Part shown: piece after piece, positions 30,508-42,539 of the stretch | Position numbering within the stretch: position 1 is the stretch's first letter | Layout: the number at the start of each line of letters is the position of its first letter | DNA from: Corylus avellana | Taxonomy: Eukaryota > Streptophyta > Magnoliopsida > Fagales > Betulaceae | Assembly: GCF_901000735.1 (NCBI RefSeq) | Contig: NC_081547.1 | Span: 18,972,838-19,036,837 of the forward strand | DNA length: 64,000 nt | Reading direction: 5' to 3' | Made by a program: the position numbers and the translations under genes | The notes under the pieces: generated by a model | The model's input: only the letters and a program-made list of their open reading frames with translations | What the model was told of the DNA's origin: nothing | Databases searched by the model: none

Positions 30508-30800
30508 CAGACTCTGGAGAGAAAGATATTAGCGTGTGAGAGAAATGGCTTTATGGGTATGCGACAGTCTATATAAGTGTGTGACAGTCTTGTGCGTGTG
30601 TGACTAATTAATTAGGAAGATAAACTGTTCATTTATTACAAGACTTAACCGAATGTTAGTAGTAGGGACAGAGCTGGGGTGTCTTGACATTCAGTTAGAA
30701 GTCTTGTAATAAATAAACCGTTTATCTTCTTAATTAATTAATCACACGCCTATAAAACTGTCTCCCTCACACACTAATAACTTTCTCTCTCCAGACTCTG
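30508..30800. mobile_element. Long foldback element (hairpin)
   Basis: The left arm starts CAGACTCTGGAGAGAAAG (30508). The right end read backwards starts CAGAGTCTGGAGAGAGAAAG (30800). Both arms continue with TATTAG.GTGTGAG, TAATTAATTA, GATAAAC.GTT.ATTTATTAC and AAGACTT, so nearly the whole 293 bp folds on itself around about 30650-30670. Arms have diverged, suggesting an old MITE, or an inverted-duplication source of small RNAs. Confidence 0.7.
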
Positions 30801-31423
30801 ATTTCTCTCTCTCTCACACACTAATATCTGTCTCTCTCACGCTTTAGATCTCGTATGAACCTCTGAGTTCATGTAAAGTAAACCACAAGAACTAAGTTTA
30901 TATTTTTTTCCCCTTTTTTGGGTTAAAATCAGTCACGCCTAAACAGCCCCATGTGTGAAGAAGGTGTTACTTGAAATGAAATAAGACAGAAGACATCTAA
31001 AAAAGCATATAATAAAGCAAATAAAAAACATCCAAGGGGGGGTGTTGGCTTTATAAATATCAAGCAATACAAAAGCTGAATCCATGCCAATCCATTTGAC
31101 CGGCCGGCAGGCATATTGCCTAACATTGGTGGGCAGGAGAGAGATATCCAAATCCAATCCAAATTCCAATTGCCTTTTCTTCATCATCACTTGTGATCAA
31201 CACAAACCCAATCATATGTAGGGCTTCCAATTCAATAAAAATGTATAAAATCATTACATACCCTCCCATCCAATTTAAAACATATGGTAATACTAAAATA
31301 TACTTCACAAAATAACTTTTTATTGTGTTTGATCCATTCAATTTATGGAAAAAAAAAAAAAAAACTAAATAAGTCGTTTTCATATTACTTTTCTACCTTT
31401 TTTATTATTATTTTTTATTTTAA

Positions 31424-31606
31424 TAATTCTATTTAGCAGACTCCAATACAATTGTCATACAACTCGATAATGTGGCAGTAAAAATCACAATTGAATAAGT
31501 ATTTAAATTTCCTTTTTACAAGTGATGATCCAATAGTTAGTTGATTTTTATTGCCATGGTATCTATTTATATGATAGTTATACAAAAGTTTACTAAATAG
31601 AATTAC
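31424..31606. mobile_element. Short MITE, family of 53624-53896
   Basis: The ends are mutually inverted: left AATTCTATTTAGCAGACTCC, and the right end read backwards AATTCTATTTAGTAAACTTT, followed in both by 'gtataac/gtcatacaact' and 'ccatggcaataaaaatca'-like bases. About 183 bp, non-coding. Confidence 0.6.
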
Positions 31607-31667
31607 TCTATTTTTTTTTTTTTTGGTTATTCAGTAACTCTAATTGTAGATCAAAACTTTGGTAAAT

Positions 31668-32489
31668 CACACGGCCCTAGAGAGAAAAAACCTGTGGGGG
31701 AGTTTCCCCTCCCCCCCTACTCCCCTCTTCTTTCCTCTCCCTCCCTTTTTTTATTTATTTATTTTTTCAATTGTTTTTTTTTTTTGGTTTCTCCTACCAG
31801 TCCAATTGCTCCAACCATCCTTTTGCTTATGTTGCGTTACCTCCGTTCGCTATTCACCGTGCTGCGCCGCTCTTCGCCTTTCCGAAATCGGTTGGGCTTT
31901 AGATCTAGTTTTTCAAATCTAAATCTAGTTCCCTCAACAAGTTTCGCTCAGCCACCGTGGTCCGCGGCTCCTCAATAGTCCATCGGCGCAAAACGGCTTC
32001 ATCTCGTCCACCACGCGCCGGCCAATGCGCTTCGCCTCTCTCACCCAGACTGTTGTAGCTGTTTACTGGCTTTTTTTATTGTGTTTTTGTTGTGTTTTTT
32101 GAATAAGGGTTTGATTTCTCTTTAAATCTACTTTCATGAGCCATCTTTAGGGTGAACGTTTTTATCTTAGCCTTTGGGTTGAGGATGATTAGTTTCGGTG
32201 TGAGGGTTTTACTCCCATGGCTTAGAAAATAAAAGTTTAGAATATGGGCTACCTATGTATTAGATTGAGTTTGCCTACAGCATATATGTTATATAACTGA
32301 AGTTTGAACATGGGTTAGCGAATGTTGAAGTTATAGATAGGATTTGATTGTAAGATTTTTATGTTTGTTTTTATGATGTTGTAATCTCATAACTTTGGTT
32401 ATGATTTATCAGAGCTTTATGCTCTTAATCTTTTTTCAAGGAATGAATATGAAAGATTTCCTTAAACAAAAAAAAAAAAAAAAAAAAAA
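31668..32489 (+). mobile_element. Poly(A)-tailed non-autonomous retroposon, copy C
   Basis: About 820 bp with a pyrimidine-rich 5' leader (CCCTAGAGAGAAAAAACC, then CTCCCCCCCTACTCCCCTC), a T/G-rich middle and a 3' end GGAATGAATATGAAAGATTTCC before a run of about 25 A. The flanks AAAACTTTGGTAAAT (31653-31667) and AAACCTTTGGTGAAC (32490-32504) look like a slightly diverged target duplication. The 3' end and leader resemble copies A and B at 12.6-13.9 kb. Open frames at 31659-31978 are not supported as genes. Confidence 0.55.
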
Positions 32490-32546
32490 AAACCTTTGGT
32501 GAACCTAAGTCCAGTACTCTATCATGTAGAGGATTTTTTTTTTTAA

Positions 32547-32957
32547 ATAAAGTACACATAATCCTCTCAAACTACAAATTCATTGTCAATTACTTCCCTA
32601 AACTATAAATTGTGTCAATGTTCCTCCTAGACTACCAAAAAAATGTCAATGTTCCTAATGACAAAAAATATCATTCATAATTTTTTTTTTTTAAAAAAAA
32701 AAAAATCTAAAAGAACACAAATTAGAAAAAAAGGGGGGCGGGGGGCAGCTCGGTTTTTTTTTATTATTTTTTTTTCAAATTTATAAGGATATTTTTGTCT
32801 TATTAAAATTTTGGTAGAATCATTTTTGTCTTTTCTTGGCCAGGGTGACATTGATATTTTTGGGTAGTTTAGAAGGAAAAATTAACACAATTGATAATTT
32901 AAGAGAAACGTTGTCAATGGAGTCATAATTTGAAGAAGGTATATATAACTTTTAAAA
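32547..32957. mobile_element. Inverted-repeat MITE
   Basis: Left blocks 'ctcaaactacaaatt.attgtcaatt', 'aaactataaattgtgtcaatgtt.ctccta' and 'gactaccaaaaaaatgtcaatg' reappear in reverse complement from about 32957 back to 32845. The centre is poly(A)/poly(T) with a G-rich interruption near 32733-32748. Non-coding. Confidence 0.6.
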
Positions 32958-35900
32958 AAAAATTATTCGATATATATATATATTTTTTATTGTATTCGAT
33001 ATGTTTTTAGTAGTTGTATAAGTCGTTGTGGCATTCCTGAATTGAATCCTGGCTCTGCGTTGAATGAGGAGGCCATTCCATCAGGACCGTCGAATTGATG
33101 CCACCTTTTACTCCACTGGAAAAGATTCTCGCTAGCTAGGTAGCCAGTCTTTCTTTCTTTCTTTCTTGGGTCGGCTTCTTTTTTACTTCTCCTAATTTTT
33201 TTCTATATCTGTTAATATTTAATCCGTAAAAGAATCTATAATGTCAAGAGTATCAATTTAGTTGTAAAATCAGGGTCAAAAAGGAGAAAAAGAAACACTA
33301 AATTTGCATATTAACTTAATTAGTAAATTAAGCACCAAATTAGCACCTATTTGGCATCTCCTACATATCAATTTATTAATAATAACAATGATATCTTTAT
33401 TTATTTATTTTTCAACCCAATGAGCCTCATGATTTAGGTTGTTATAGACAGCCTTAATTTGTTTTCAAAAAATAAAAAATAAAAAAATAATTGTTTTTAA
33501 GTAAGAATTTTTATTTTTTTGATAAAATAAAAAAATGGTGTTCGTTGTTTGAGTGGTATAAAGAATATGTTTCTAATGCAACCAGAAAATATTTTCCAAT
33601 CAAAAAACGTTTTTTGGTTGCTTGAGTAATTAAAAACACCAAAAAAAAAAAACAAAAAACAAAAACAAAACAAAACCCGTATTTGATTTGTTTCTTATGT
33701 CATAAGGAATTTCCTTTTCCTGAAGAACTGTTTGACGTCCCACATTGTCTGGGTGTGAAAAAGATTGTGTGTTTATATGGAACGCGTTTTCTCTAAATGG
33801 AAGAATTTTCTAACAAATAGAAAATAAAGATAAATTTGTTTTGAATAGAATTTTATTTACGCCTCAAAATGAGAAATCTCATCTCAAACAAGAATATCTC
33901 ACTCACACTAATAGCTAGATAATATAATCTATCTCCATTGGAGTAGAAAAGAACAGCTTAATTTGACTGACTTTAGGCCAAGTTTATGATTAAATTACAA
34001 AACAACACTAATTTTTAAATATAAACTTATATATACTAATAACTTAATTAATTATTGATCTAAATAAAGCCAAAACATATCAACTAGAACAAGTTGTCAA
34101 TATATATATATATTTTCTTTTAAAATTTTCTCACAAAGTTATGTGGGTAAGATGTAGAAAGCAAAGATGACTGTAGTACAAAGGGAGGGTGCACTTCTTC
34201 ATTAGAAAATTCCGGCAGCAGAAGTGATTAGTACTGGGAAAAGATTAAAGCTAAAAATAACAAAAAGAACTTTTGCAGATTTCTATCTTATCTTTTTAAT
34301 ATGCTCAAGAAAATTAAAGCTGCCGACCTACGAGAATAGGGCTATAATCCTCGAGCTGAATATTGAATGTTTAAGTTCTATTCATTTAATTTTATTTCAA
34401 ACACAAGTGGAGTTCGGCGGAAGATGAAATGGAGAGGAGCCGGTTAGTTATTTTTAAAGGCAAAATTGTCCCAGAAAAATTAAAATTACAATTTTACTTC
34501 TCTTATTTTAACCAACCGGCTCCTTGAACCTCTTACTTAGAGTTCGTACTTATCACTAAACTAAATAATTTGTTCAATTTTGACTCATTTCATTTTCAAG
34601 CAAACTCAAGCTTATTCACTAACTTTGTATTTAACTTATTCATTTTTTATATAAAGGTATTTTTTTTCTTCATAAATTCATATTAATTATTAGTTAATTA
34701 ACTATTGTTAAGATTTTATCATTTGAGTTAGTTAAAAAAATTAACTTGAATAGTAAATTATCCAATCTCAAGTTTATATGTATGTTTTGTAGTATATATA
34801 TAAATTCATTATGCACGCACACACGTATATTTAAACATATGCACAAACACACGTACACAAAGAGAGACATATATCTATATATATATATATATATATATAT
34901 ATTTTAGACTTATAATAACAATAATTCAAGTAATATTTATTATATTAGGAAAAAAATTTCTCTTTACTTAATATGTTCTAATTTTGAAATTAAAATAATA
35001 CTATAAATAAACAATAAAAATAAAATTACACGAGTTAGCTAGGTTAATACAAGTTAGCTCGTTTAATAATCGAGATTAATTTTGTACAACTCACTTAATT
35101 ACTAATTCGAGTCAGATTTATACGAGCGTTTTATCGAGCAGATTGTCGAACATATTTTTTCTATATAGTGCTTATTGCTTTGTCAGCTTGGACTCGCCAA
35201 TACATGTGGAAAATTAATTAACTTCTCTTTTTGACCACAAGCAGTGGGTCTAATTTCGACCTACCATCAGGCCAAGATATATATTTTAGTAATTTGTCTA
35301 ATAATTGTACGTTAAATTTTGTATTATTTAATGTAATCCTTGAAGCAAAAGGGCAGACATGTTGGCATATTAGGTATGTTTATATTAGGAGCATATCGCA
35401 GTTGCATGCCTGCCGGTATGTCTGGATGTAACCGGCCGGAGATCCAATAGATATGCGCCACATGAACAACTTGGTCGAAAAAGAAAATCTAAGCATTGAT
35501 TCATCATGATCCTGCCAAATAATTCAATCACTATAAACATTCCCTTTTTTTAGACACTTGGCCAACTTCATCATTATAATACTCTTTTTAACTCCCTCAC
35601 CGGAAGGTTGCTAGAAAGTGTCATTAGTTTAACAAAGATGGCTTATCCTCGACCACCTCAAACCAATTCTTATCTGGTTAGGTAAACACAGATGCATGAG
35701 TGTAAAATCACTCTGAGTCTCACTAATGTTTTGATGGAACTGTGTCACAGTATTATTCAATCGGAACGTCTGTAATTTTTACCGTCTAAGCTCCTCTTGT
35801 CATTAATTGTCAACGAAAATGTGTTACTATAGTCACGTTTTACCGTTTAAACACATTATGTTATTGGTTTCGAGCGAAGAAACAGTTTAAACACATTCTT

Positions 35901-36757
35901 TACTGGTTATTGTTTAGGGTTTTCTATAGGTTGATGATTCCCACGTGAAGCTCATTTGGAGTATAATTATTGCTACTTGGCTGGTGCTTAAGGAGTTATA
36001 CTAGTGACAAAATAGTAGTAATCTTAAGAATGGGAAATTAGATACACGTCTATAAAGAGAGAGGTCCAATCCAAAGTTGAGATACTCTCTTCAGTGCAAA
36101 ATCTTGTGGATGGGAGTCAAAAGTTTCAGCCTGTTGAATGCTCAGTTAAGCCACGTGAGCAACCCACTACTCCTAACTCTTTCTTTCTGCGTTCTTGCTA
36201 CGTAATATATCAGCAACCACTGAATTTTTCAAACCCCCAAAGAGAATAAATTTTCACTTCACTTCAAAATTATGCTTGATTATTAGTTTCAGAATATTCT
36301 AACCTTTTTAAAAATAAATAAATAAATAAATACGCGGCGAGCGGTAGAGGCATTTGATTAGATTCTAAGCCAGAAATGGGGCGGAAGGGCTACCGCAATT
36401 TGGAAAACGGAAACTTAATACGGTACGCACGATGGACGGACCTGATTCAATCAGAAATTCTCTCTTTACGAAGATGTTCTGAAGAAAAAGGTTTGACACG
36501 TACATGTACGTGGTGGTTCTGATTTGGACGCATCCACGTACATCTGTCAGGAATTTGTTCTTCTTGTTGATTATAATATGATGCTTTTTAAAAAAATAAT
36601 AATAATAATAATAAAAAAAGAAAAGAAAAAAACAAAGAAAGATATCTTAATCTATTCAGATTCTTTGAGGAGCTGGGCTATCTTGCAGGTAGAGAAAAAA
36701 AAGTGTTAGGAATTAACTTGAAGCTACTTTGAACAAATTCATCAAGTGACCTGAAAA
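32958..36757. other. Intergenic, AT-rich, no gene seen
   Basis: No coding block with domain-like content, splice structure or RNA gene was recognised. A TA microsatellite lies at about 34871-34900, and short tracts of CTTT (33150-33167) and AATA/AAT (36318-36330, 36593-36616) are present. The spacer lies between the SULTR3;4 promoter side and the beta'-COP relic, so distal regulatory elements could lie here, but none is visible. Confidence 0.4.
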
Positions 36758-37065
36758 GGCAAAAACAGCCTGGAAATGTCTCTGGGTTTTAGGCCTACTC
36801 GAACGGGTGTCAAATTACAAATAAAAGACATTTTAATTTATAGGATGTTTAGTATATAAAATCAAACAATTGAAAATGCCGTCCCAAGTTTTTAATTGAG
36901 ACAATTTCTCTCCTCAAATTATTAAAAAAAATTGCTAATGCCCCAAATGACAAAACTACACTTAAAAAAAAACTAAACTGTTTTTAAGAAAATAAAAACC
37001 AGTGTGTAATTTGACACCCTTTAGGGTAAGCCTAAAACCCAAAGATATTTCCAGACTATTTTGCC
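36758..37065. mobile_element. Inverted-repeat MITE
   Basis: The left end GGCAAAAACAGCCTGGAAAT then CTCTGGGTTTTAGGC faces the right end, which read backwards gives GGCAAAATAGTCTGGAAATA then CTTTGGGTTTTAGGC. Terminal repeats run about 60 bp, including a shared GGGTGTCAAATTAC. No clear target duplication was found. Confidence 0.65.
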
Positions 37066-37092
37066 GACCATCGAACATGGGGTGAAATTTGT

Positions 37093-37401
37093 TTGGATTG
37101 AGATTCCCTCGTATTTTTTAAAATAAGAAATTTTTATATTCTAAAATTTGAGCTATCTATTTTATTTAACGGTCTAAATAAATACAAAAGTTTGTGTGTT
37201 ATCGAGATAATTAGTTTTAATTTTTAATATGTAAAGCCCACGTGCCCCTCGAGAGTAATTCTAAAAATATCTCTTGTGTCTATCTTGAGTCCCTAATTAA
37301 ATTTTTGCATTTATTTAAATCGTTAGATGAAATGAATCGCTAAAATTTTAGAATATTAAAATCTCATATTTTTTAAAATATGAAGGGATTCAAATCCAAT
37401 T
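37093..37401. mobile_element. Inverted-repeat MITE
   Basis: The left TTGGATTGAGATTCCCTCGT and the right end read backwards (ATTGGATTTGAATCCCTTCA) pair, followed in both arms by ATTTT..AAAATA.GA.ATTTT.ATATTCTAAAATTT. It starts 28 bp after the preceding MITE. Non-coding. Confidence 0.65.
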
Positions 37402-38321
37402 CTTTTCCTGTGACTAATAATTAATTGAGTTAATTCATTTTTAATGTCATCTTCTTTACCGTAACTTTTAAGTCTCATTGTCATTATTGTAGTTCTCTTT
37501 TAAAGTAGATCTTCTTTGGGATTGCTTAAAAAACCGTAGGTAATTGGTAGGCGATATGGACCTTTTTCTTGGCTTACAAGTCAAAAAGCTATTGGAGCGG
37601 ACCAATTCAGGCCCTTTTCCCACCCTTCTTGAGTATCTTTCTTCGTTTTTTCAATGCTAGTCAAAAAGATTGTTCTAAGTCTTTATCTTAATCTAAAATA
37701 ATAACATTCGCAGTAAAGTAATTTAAGGAAATATGGAACGTGGTAATTTGCTCCAGTCCTGTCCCAACGTTGGATGTTACTCTCATTTATTCGAATCCAA
37801 AATTATCTTATTTTAAAATCAATGTTAAGCCAACAATTTTCATTAAAAAAAAAAAAAATTATTATTATTATTATTATTATTTTTTATTTTTTTATTTTTA
37901 CAACTTTTCATAAAATTAATGAAATACAATCGAAGAATCTGATCCATTTAATTAAATTGATTGAATTACACGTTCTGAACTCGACACTAAAGTGTTATGA
38001 GTGCACTTTGTGAGGGTTGAGTCACACATTGAGAAAGTATAAAAAAAAAAACTAATAGTTAATAGTTAAGTATAAAGAAATTATATCATAGTGATGTTCA
38101 AATATGTATATTAATGTAATGTACTCTTAGTAAATAAACTTACAGATATATAGATTATCTCGCAACAACTAGTAGACACCCATCAGATTTGGACTACTAC
38201 TTCCACAACTCTTGTACTGAGTGCACAACATAAAGTTAGTACCGTAAATTTGTTATGAACCCAACACAAAATTAACGGATTAAAATAAAAAGATATGAAC
38301 AATTTATTTAAATGAATTAAA

Positions 38322-38771
38322 TTATGTATGACGTCTGTAATTTTGACACGCGTCTGTGCCATTCACAAAATGGTAGGTCCTGGTTTGAATGATTGAAGCC
38401 GTCCTTAGCAAGACGTTTGTAGTTGGGGCTTCTCGACCACCTTTGAAAGTTGGACAACATAAGAGCCTAGAGAGTGGCTTGGACTTATAGGTCCAAAATT
38501 CAAAGCGTGTAATGGGAGTACAAATGAGGGTTACTCGTATATCCAATGCCAACATTGAGACCAAGGCCATCCTAAGGATAATGTAACCACTCATCAATGA
38601 ATCAAACACCTCCCAATAGATCAAAATGATGATAGCCTTCCGCGCTTGCTCCACCTTCCCCATTTCCATCCAAACAGCACAATTACTACTTGCTTTGGAG
38701 ATGGTGGACACAATATAATTAGTTCCCGATACATTTTTCACATAAGAAAAAGCTCCTACCAAGTTATCCAA
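38322..38771 (-). CDS. Unidentified open frame, doubtful
   Basis: A 149-codon open frame in an otherwise gene-free spacer. The translation has a hydrophobic middle (AIIILIYWEVFDSL, ILRMALVSMLAL) and several cysteines near the end. I do not recognise a domain. There is no visible TATA, splice structure or neighbour that would explain it. It may be a chance open frame or a decayed exon of a host gene or transposon. Confidence 0.15.
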   Translation of the reverse strand: MDNLVGAFSYVKNVSGTNYIVSTISKASSNCAVWMEMGKVEQARKAIIILIYWEVFDSLMSGYIILRMALVSMLALDIRVTLICTPITRFEFWTYKSKPLSRLLCCPTFKGGREAPTTNVLLRTASIIQTRTYHFVNGTDACQNYRRHT

Positions 38772-39532
38772 TCATGACCTAAGTCAAAATCAGTCTTTTT
38801 AGATAGATAAAGTGACTATTTTATCTAGACGTGATCATAATAGTTACACAAAAAACGGTGAGAATTACAAACTCTACGGATTAAGCCACTGTCTGACCTA
38901 ACACATGAGAACATTAGTAGAATCCAAAACAATTAATATTAATCAAATTTAAAAATTGAATCAAATTTTCTTAAAGTGATTGACCCGACCGAAAGTAATG
39001 TTCCTACCTAGTTTGATTGATCATGGTTAGTAGATTCATTTTTGGAGTGAGTGAGTGAGTGCATGAGTAGCTTAGCTAGGGTGTGACCTTATTCCTCATG
39101 GATGAACATGGAGAGGCTAGGGTTGATGAGTGGGCAGGTTTATTCTTGGAATATACCTTTCTTTCACATTTTGGAACAAGTTACGTGAGCTTTCCTAGTC
39201 CCTCAGAGTGGCCTTGTTGTTTGAATCATGCTTCGATTGACTTGATTTATGGGTGACGTACTTTTTGGTGCTCCACTCAAGTCAACTTCGAGGGGATCTT
39301 GATATGTTCTAAACGATTCTGCGCGTTTTGTACCACAAAAATCGTAGTGGCCGGACCACTACGACCCAATAAGCTTCATTCAATCCTATCCATAGGTTTT
39401 CTGCACAAACCCATCATCTTCCAACCAATTAAATATCATGCTCTAAAACTATTTTTTTTTTAATAAAAATAATAATAATTAGAAAGAGTAGCTTGTTTAT
39501 TAATCTTGTCTACTCCCGCAACAATTACATTA

Positions 39533-40313
39533 AGAACTCGTTTGGTTTGCGGATTCAGTATTCCGTTAGGAAAATGAATAGCTATTACTAGGAGCCCGTT
39601 TAGTTTGTGAAATAGATCCCTGTAATGGAATGGTTACTCTTATGTAATAGTCATTCTTTTGTTTAATAAGGGCCTACTCTTAGGAATAGTTATTGTCGTG
39701 AGAATCACTAATCCTTTACACACAAGAATAGCTATTCCTCTAAAAAAAATAAGGAGAATAGCTATTCTAGAAGGAATTGATAACTTTTTACAAAAAAAAA
39801 AAAAAACCAATTTTTTTCAAAATGTTTATTTTAACCCTAAAATTTGTTTTTTTTTTTTTATTATATTAAAAAAAAAATGAAAACCTAGAATTTAAGGGGT
39901 GGCCGACCACCCACTAGCAGGACCTGGGGGTGGTCGCGCCACCCCCGGGGCACCTCGGGGTCCACCGTAGGGTGCTCCGGGGGTGGTGCGACAACCCCTA
40001 GGTCCTGGCAGGGGTGGTCGGCCACTCCAATGGAGTTGCAAGCCGCCCATGCAATGCTAGGTTTTCCTTTTTCTTTTTTTTCTTTTTTTTCAAATATGAG
40101 GTTTTTTTTTTNNNNNNNNNNNNNNNNNNNNTTTTTTTTTTTTCTTCAGAGGGGTGGGGTTTTTGGTAATTTTGGTTTAACTCCAATTAGAATACATATG
40201 TTGTTACGAAACTAAGAAATAAGAATAACTATTCCATTCCACTTTCCTCTATTCCTGGTAATAGCTATTCATTTTCCTAACGAAATACTCAATCCGCGAA
40301 CTAAACAAGTCCT
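39533..40313. mobile_element. MITE-like element carrying a second element
   Basis: Outer ends are inverted copies: left AACTCGTTTGGTTTGCGGAT then CCGTTAGGAAAATGAATAGCTATTAC (to about 39589), and right, read backwards, GGACTTGTTTAGTTCGCGGAT then TCGTTAGGAAAATGAATAGCTATTAC (40313 to about 40254). Between them a different repeat begins at 39590 with GGAGCCCGTTTAGTTTGTGAAATAG. It contains a G/C-rich hairpin region (39898-40030, built from ggggtgg/ccacccc units) and the 20-N gap. This looks like one element inserted inside another. Confidence 0.55.
40112..40131. other. Assembly gap (20 N) inside a T run
   Basis: Twenty N sit between homopolymer T tracts within the inverted-repeat element. True length is unknown. 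Any open frame across it is an artefact. Confidence 0.95.
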
Positions 40314-40320
40314 AAGAATA

Positions 40321-40855
40321 GAAGAAAGTTGAATGAAATAGTTATTTTTATTCCTTAGTTTGGTAAGAACATATGTATTCTAATTATAGTTGAACTAAAA
40401 TTACCAAAAACCCCACTCCAAACGTCGTGGGGGTGGCCGCGGCCTCCCCCATTGCCATCGAAGGTGGCCAGGCCACCCTCAATGAGCCTCAGGGATGGCC
40501 TAGGCCACCCCAAAATCCACCGGGGGTGGTGCGACCACCCCCAGGTCTTGCTAGGGGGTGGGGTTGCCGGCCACCCCTGCAATTCTAGGTTTTCCACTTT
40601 TGTTTAAAAATAAAAATAAAAATTAAGGGTTAAAATAAACTTTTGAAAAAAATTGGTTTTTTTTTTTTTTTTTGAAAAAGTTGTTCATTCTTTCATGAAT
40701 AGTTATTCCTCTCATTTTTAGAGGAATGGTTATTCCTATGTGTAAGGGATTAGTGATTCCTACAGGAATAACTATTCTTAAGGAATAGACCCTTACCAAA
40801 CAAAAGAATGAGTCATTCCATTTCAGGAATCTATTCCACAAACCAAATGGGCCCT
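40321..40855. mobile_element. Second, oppositely oriented copy of the element at 39590
   Basis: Read backwards from 40855, the sequence starts GGGCCCATTTGGTTTGTGGAATAGATTCC and follows the left copy (from 39590) through the 'ggaatagttattcct' region, the ggtggc/gccacc G/C-rich core and the 'ggtaattttg.tt.aact..aattagaatacatatg' block. The two copies therefore form an imperfect inverted duplication spanning 39590-40855. Confidence 0.6.
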
Positions 40856-40872
40856 AATGGAGGATCCATGTA

Positions 40873-40877
<5 letters not shown>

Positions 40878-40906
<29 letters not shown>

Positions 40907-42535
40907 CCGAATCACTCTTTAGAGGTAGTCTATAATTGCTACATGTGGCGTGAACCCATTTTTTTTTTAAGGATAAACCGATTTTTTAAGGCATAATTTT
41001 TTAACCGCTTTTTTAAGAGTGAACCCATTTTTTCATAAAAACCAGTAATTAATTAGCATCATTAATTGCATTAATTATATTTCAAGATTTTTCCATATAT
41101 AAATTACTCAATAAATTAAGTATTATTAATGTCCGAATCAAATGAGGAAACAAATAATATAAATCAAATTATTATGTATTAATACATTTAGTCAATTTAA
41201 TATGTACATTAATAAGTTTAGGATTCTCACAAAAAAAAAAAAAATGAAAGACGTTAGTTTTTTCTTAAAAAATCGGTTATTAATTAGCGTCAATTATATT
41301 TCAATATAATTAATTGCGTTAATTATATCTATATATCTATATGACGTCATTAATTGCATTAATTATATTTTAATATAATTCACATGTTATTAATTAGCGT
41401 CATTAACTGCGTTAAGTATATTATAATTCATGTATTCTTCTTGTGAGTTTTTTTTTGTTCTTTATACTATCCATTTTAAAGCATATATATACATAGGAAT
41501 AAAGATTTATTTGTTTTTATTTAAAATATGTGAGATATATTTTTACATCTTTTTAATTTATAATAAAAAATAATATATTTAAATTTTAAAATTAAATTAT
41601 AATTAAGAATCCTGCAGATAGCGCTGGATATAAGCTAGTGGTAGATAATCAAAGGATCTGCTTCAGTGTTGTAAAACAAAAGAACAGCACATTTGCTGTT
41701 AAAAAACGAATTAAATGGACAGAAGTTTTAAAACAGACAACGTCTTCATGGGCTGGTTATATTGGGATTGTACTAATTTAAACCAATAAAATCATCAAAT
41801 ATGGAGATTTTTCTTTTAGGCGGCACCGGACCCTTCTGGGTACGTTCATATAATTTGAGCATCTGTAGGCAATGGAAAGCGGTATAGCTTTCCAGTTTCC
41901 ACCTGTGGATTTCATAGCTTGCTTTTGTTTCATTTTGTATTTGGATTCATGTCAATCATGCATGATGTTTTTGCCTTGTATACTCTCTGTATCACTCTGG
42001 CCTACGGAACAATACGCCACACAAATACTCTGTTTTATGAAGCTAAAACAGAGGAAATGGCCAAAAGGGTTTTTACACATGCACCAGGGGGCCTATCAAT
42101 CTCTTGCCAATTATTCATTTCTGAAAATGTTGTTGCTTTTGTTAAAATCTGTTATGCTATATCTCAAGGTATGGAAAAACTTGACTTAAACTGCTATGTA
42201 TATGCATGGACACATGCTCTTCGTTGGATATATACTCAAAAAATCATCTTCTAAACAAGCACATAAATATTACATTACAACAGGGCCCGAAGATTTGCCT
42301 ATATCTCAAATGAAATTAATAATATTGGTAGAGTGTATGATTTAAATAAAATAAATAAGAAACTGAGAAAAAAAAAAAGAAAAAAGTTTGCTTGGTTTTT
42401 GTTTTGATTTGAATTTGGGTTTGTTGGTTTATCTACAATTAGTTATTGTTTTGTTTGATTTCAAAAATGAGTAAGAAATTTTGGGTGTTCTATTTTGTTT
42501 TTCGGTTTTGCTAGAACAATTTTTGGTTGGTGTGG
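40878..42535. other. AT-rich intergenic; two doubtful overlapping frames
   Basis: A TA microsatellite lies at 40877-40904. Repeated 'attaattagcgtcattaattgc(g)ttaattatat' units run from about 41045 to 41410. Open frames at 41872-42254 in two phases (e.g. AYGTIRHTNTLFYEAKTEEM) may be the remains of one coding piece, but I recognise no family and no splice context. Confidence 0.35.
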
Positions 42536-42539
42536 ATTG

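Noticed and set aside
31659..31978. Two overlapping phenylalanine/proline-rich frames
   Set aside because: They fall in the pyrimidine-rich leader of retroposon copy C.
34871..34900. TA repeat as a possible promoter or origin
   Set aside because: A plain microsatellite with no gene start nearby.
40030..40215. Open frames across the N gap
   Set aside because: They translate unknown bases and homopolymers.
41872..42254. Possible small membrane protein gene
   Set aside because: Two competing frames, no family recognised, no splice or promoter context; noted only as a doubtful stretch.
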